Position numbers and translations under genes: made by a program | Notes under the pieces: generated by a model | Database searches by the model: none | Seen by the model: the letters and a program-made list of their open reading frames with translations, nothing else | What the model was told of the DNA's origin: nothing | DNA from: Acidobacteriota bacterium | GTDB taxonomy: Bacteria; Acidobacteriota; Blastocatellia; Pyrinomonadales; Pyrinomonadaceae | Length of the DNA: 5,507 nt | Reading direction: 5' to 3' | NCBI GenBank assembly: GCA_003222835.1 | Contig: QHXE01000305.1 | Span: forward strand, 1-5,507 | Part shown: piece by piece, positions 4,446-5,507 of the stretch | How positions within the stretch are numbered: the stretch's first letter is position 1 | Layout of the letters: each line of letters begins with the position of its first letter

Positions 4446-5507
4446 ATGACAGATCGATTAAGAAAAGCGCCAAAGGAAAAATCCTTGCCGTTAGTCGCAA
4501 TCATTGGCCGGCCCAACGTCGGCAAGTCGACTCTGTTCAATCGGCTGATCGGCGAGCGGCGAGCGATTGTCGGCGACGAGCCGGGTATCACGCGCGATCG
4601 CATCTATGGCGAGGCGAACTGGCGGACGCAGCGATTCGCGCTGGTGGACACCGGCGGAATTGTGCCCGATGACGAGGCGGTGATTCCGGCAAACATCCTC
4701 AAGCAGGCGAGCTTTGCAATTGATGACGCCCAAGCGTTGATCTGGGTCGTCGATGCGCGCAAAGGTATCACGCCGTTGGATGAAGAACTCGCGCGGCTGT
4801 TGCGTTCGACAGGAAAGCGAGTGTTAACCGCCGCGAACAAAGCCGATGTTACGCATTGGGAAAGCGACGCCGGGGAGTTTCATCGCTTTGGGTTTGCAGA
4901 AGTCTTTCCCATTTCTGCGGAGCACGGGAATGGGATTGGGGAGATGCTCGATGCGCTGGTGAGTAACATTCGCGGCGCTGGGTCGACCGTCAGCGAAAAC
5001 CAAAATGCGGGCGGGACGCCCGCGCTCCCAGTGAGGGAGTTGCGCCTGGCAATCGTCGGGCGGCCGAATGTTGGGAAGTCGTCGTTGCTAAATCGGCTGT
5101 TGGGTGAAGAGCGCGCAATTGTTTCGCCGGTTGCGGGCACTACGCGCGACAGTGTCGATACTCTGCTTGAAACTTCAGAGCAGACTTTCCGCCTCATCGA
5201 TACCGCCGGGATCCGGCGCAAAGGCAAAACGCAGGCGCTGACCGAAAAGCTTTCGGTGGTGATGGCGCGCAAGAGTTTGGAGCGAGCTGACGTGGCAGTT
5301 GTTTTGCTCGATGCCGAGCAGGGAATCGCAGCGCTTGATGCGGCCATTGCCGGTTATGCCGTTGAAGCGGGCTGTTCGATTATTTTGGCAATTAATAAAT
5401 GGGATACGCTTGAAGATAAAAAGACCGGCACGGCGGCGGCGTTCGAGCGCGACGTACGCGAGCACATGAAGTTTCTCAGTTGGGCCTCGGTGGTTACGAT
5501 ATCAGCG
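4446..5507 (+). CDS. der: Ribosome-associated GTPase Der (EngA), 3' end cut by window edge
   Basis: Der is an essential double-GTPase that binds the 50S subunit and helps its late assembly. The first 354 residues are present and the frame runs out of the window. GTPase domain 1 shows GRPNVGKST (21-29), GITRD (47-51), DTGG (68-71), NKAD (131-134) and PISAEHGNG. Domain 2 shows GRPNVGKSS (205-213), AGTTRDSVD, DTAGIRRKGK (from 252), NKWD (317-320) and a final ISA at 352-354 just at the edge. The EKLSVVMARKSLERADV segment is the usual Der signature. The C-terminal KH-like domain is off the window. The start at ATG 4446 gives a short basic N-terminal extension; GAGG at 4440-4443 is only two bases away, so the ribosome binding site is weak. 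The inter-domain linker contains NAGGTPALP (187-195), encoded by a palindromic repeat. It is divergent from the 72-aa gene. Confidence 0.97.
   Translation, partial: MTDRLRKAPKEKSLPLVAIIGRPNVGKSTLFNRLIGERRAIVGDEPGITRDRIYGEANWRTQRFALVDTGGIVPDDEAVIPANILKQASFAIDDAQALIWVVDARKGITPLDEELARLLRSTGKRVLTAANKADVTHWESDAGEFHRFGFAEVFPISAEHGNGIGEMLDALVSNIRGAGSTVSENQNAGGTPALPVRELRLAIVGRPNVGKSSLLNRLLGEERAIVSPVAGTTRDSVDTLLETSEQTFRLIDTAGIRRKGKTQALTEKLSVVMARKSLERADVAVVLLDAEQGIAALDAAIAGYAVEAGCSIILAINKWDTLEDKKTGTAAAFERDVREHMKFLSWASVVTISA
5004..5039 (+). repeat. GC-rich palindromic repeat inserted in frame within der
   Basis: GCGGGCG (5007-5013), loop GGA, CGCCCGC (5017-5023) is a perfect 7-bp stem. It is followed by a second stem CTCCC/GGGAG (5025-5029 with 5035-5039). 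The encoded peptide NAGGTPALP is low-complexity and sits in the linker between the two GTPase domains, where Der tolerates variable sequence. This resembles dispersed small GC-rich palindromes of the GGGACGCCCGC type seen in several soil bacterial genomes (from memory). Confidence 0.6.

Noticed and set aside
4880..5465. Open frames on the minus strand opposite der (155 and 96 codons)
   Set aside because: They are mirror frames of a strongly conserved gene. Their composition is serine/arginine-rich and no start signal is present.

Overview
The window looks like a chromosomal segment of a moderately GC-rich, free-living bacterium. Protein style and the density of small intergenic palindromes are reminiscent of uncultured Acidobacteriota (Blastocatellia-like). 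That placement is an impression from sequence style only, and I give it low weight. No phage, plasmid, CRISPR array, tRNA or rRNA is visible.

Layout, left to right. Positions 1-1021 (minus) carry the first 340 codons of an exported amidohydrolase-superfamily protein, cut by the left edge. Positions 1022-1531 hold no intact gene. They contain a decayed, internally deleted REP-associated (IS200-like, Y1) transposase reading frame, bracketed by two copies of a two-hairpin REP-like element in opposite orientation. Positions 1532-2086 (minus) encode a 184-aa soluble protein of unknown function with a clear promoter very close to its start codon. Divergent from it, about 2190-3260 (plus) encodes an extended short-chain dehydrogenase/reductase. 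A nested inverted-repeat element (3261-3436) fills the gap between this gene and the convergent pdxH (3437-4066, minus), the pyridoxamine 5'-phosphate oxidase. A 72-aa acidic hypothetical protein (4084-4302, minus) lies 17 bp upstream of pdxH and is probably co-transcribed with it. Finally, 4446-5507 (plus) is der (engA), the double-GTPase ribosome assembly factor, cut by the right edge after residue 354.

The genes do not form one pathway. They are single housekeeping or accessory genes: B6 cofactor salvage, ribosome assembly, an oxidoreductase, a secreted hydrolase and two hypotheticals. The most interesting material is the repeat content. Three unrelated palindromic repeat families occur in 5.5 kb: the inverted REP pair around the transposase relic, the heptad-built nested inverted repeat between convergent genes, and a short GC-rich palindrome that has entered the der coding sequence in frame at the inter-domain linker. 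I see no convincing new multi-gene system; the transposase/REP relic and the in-gene palindrome are the best leads.
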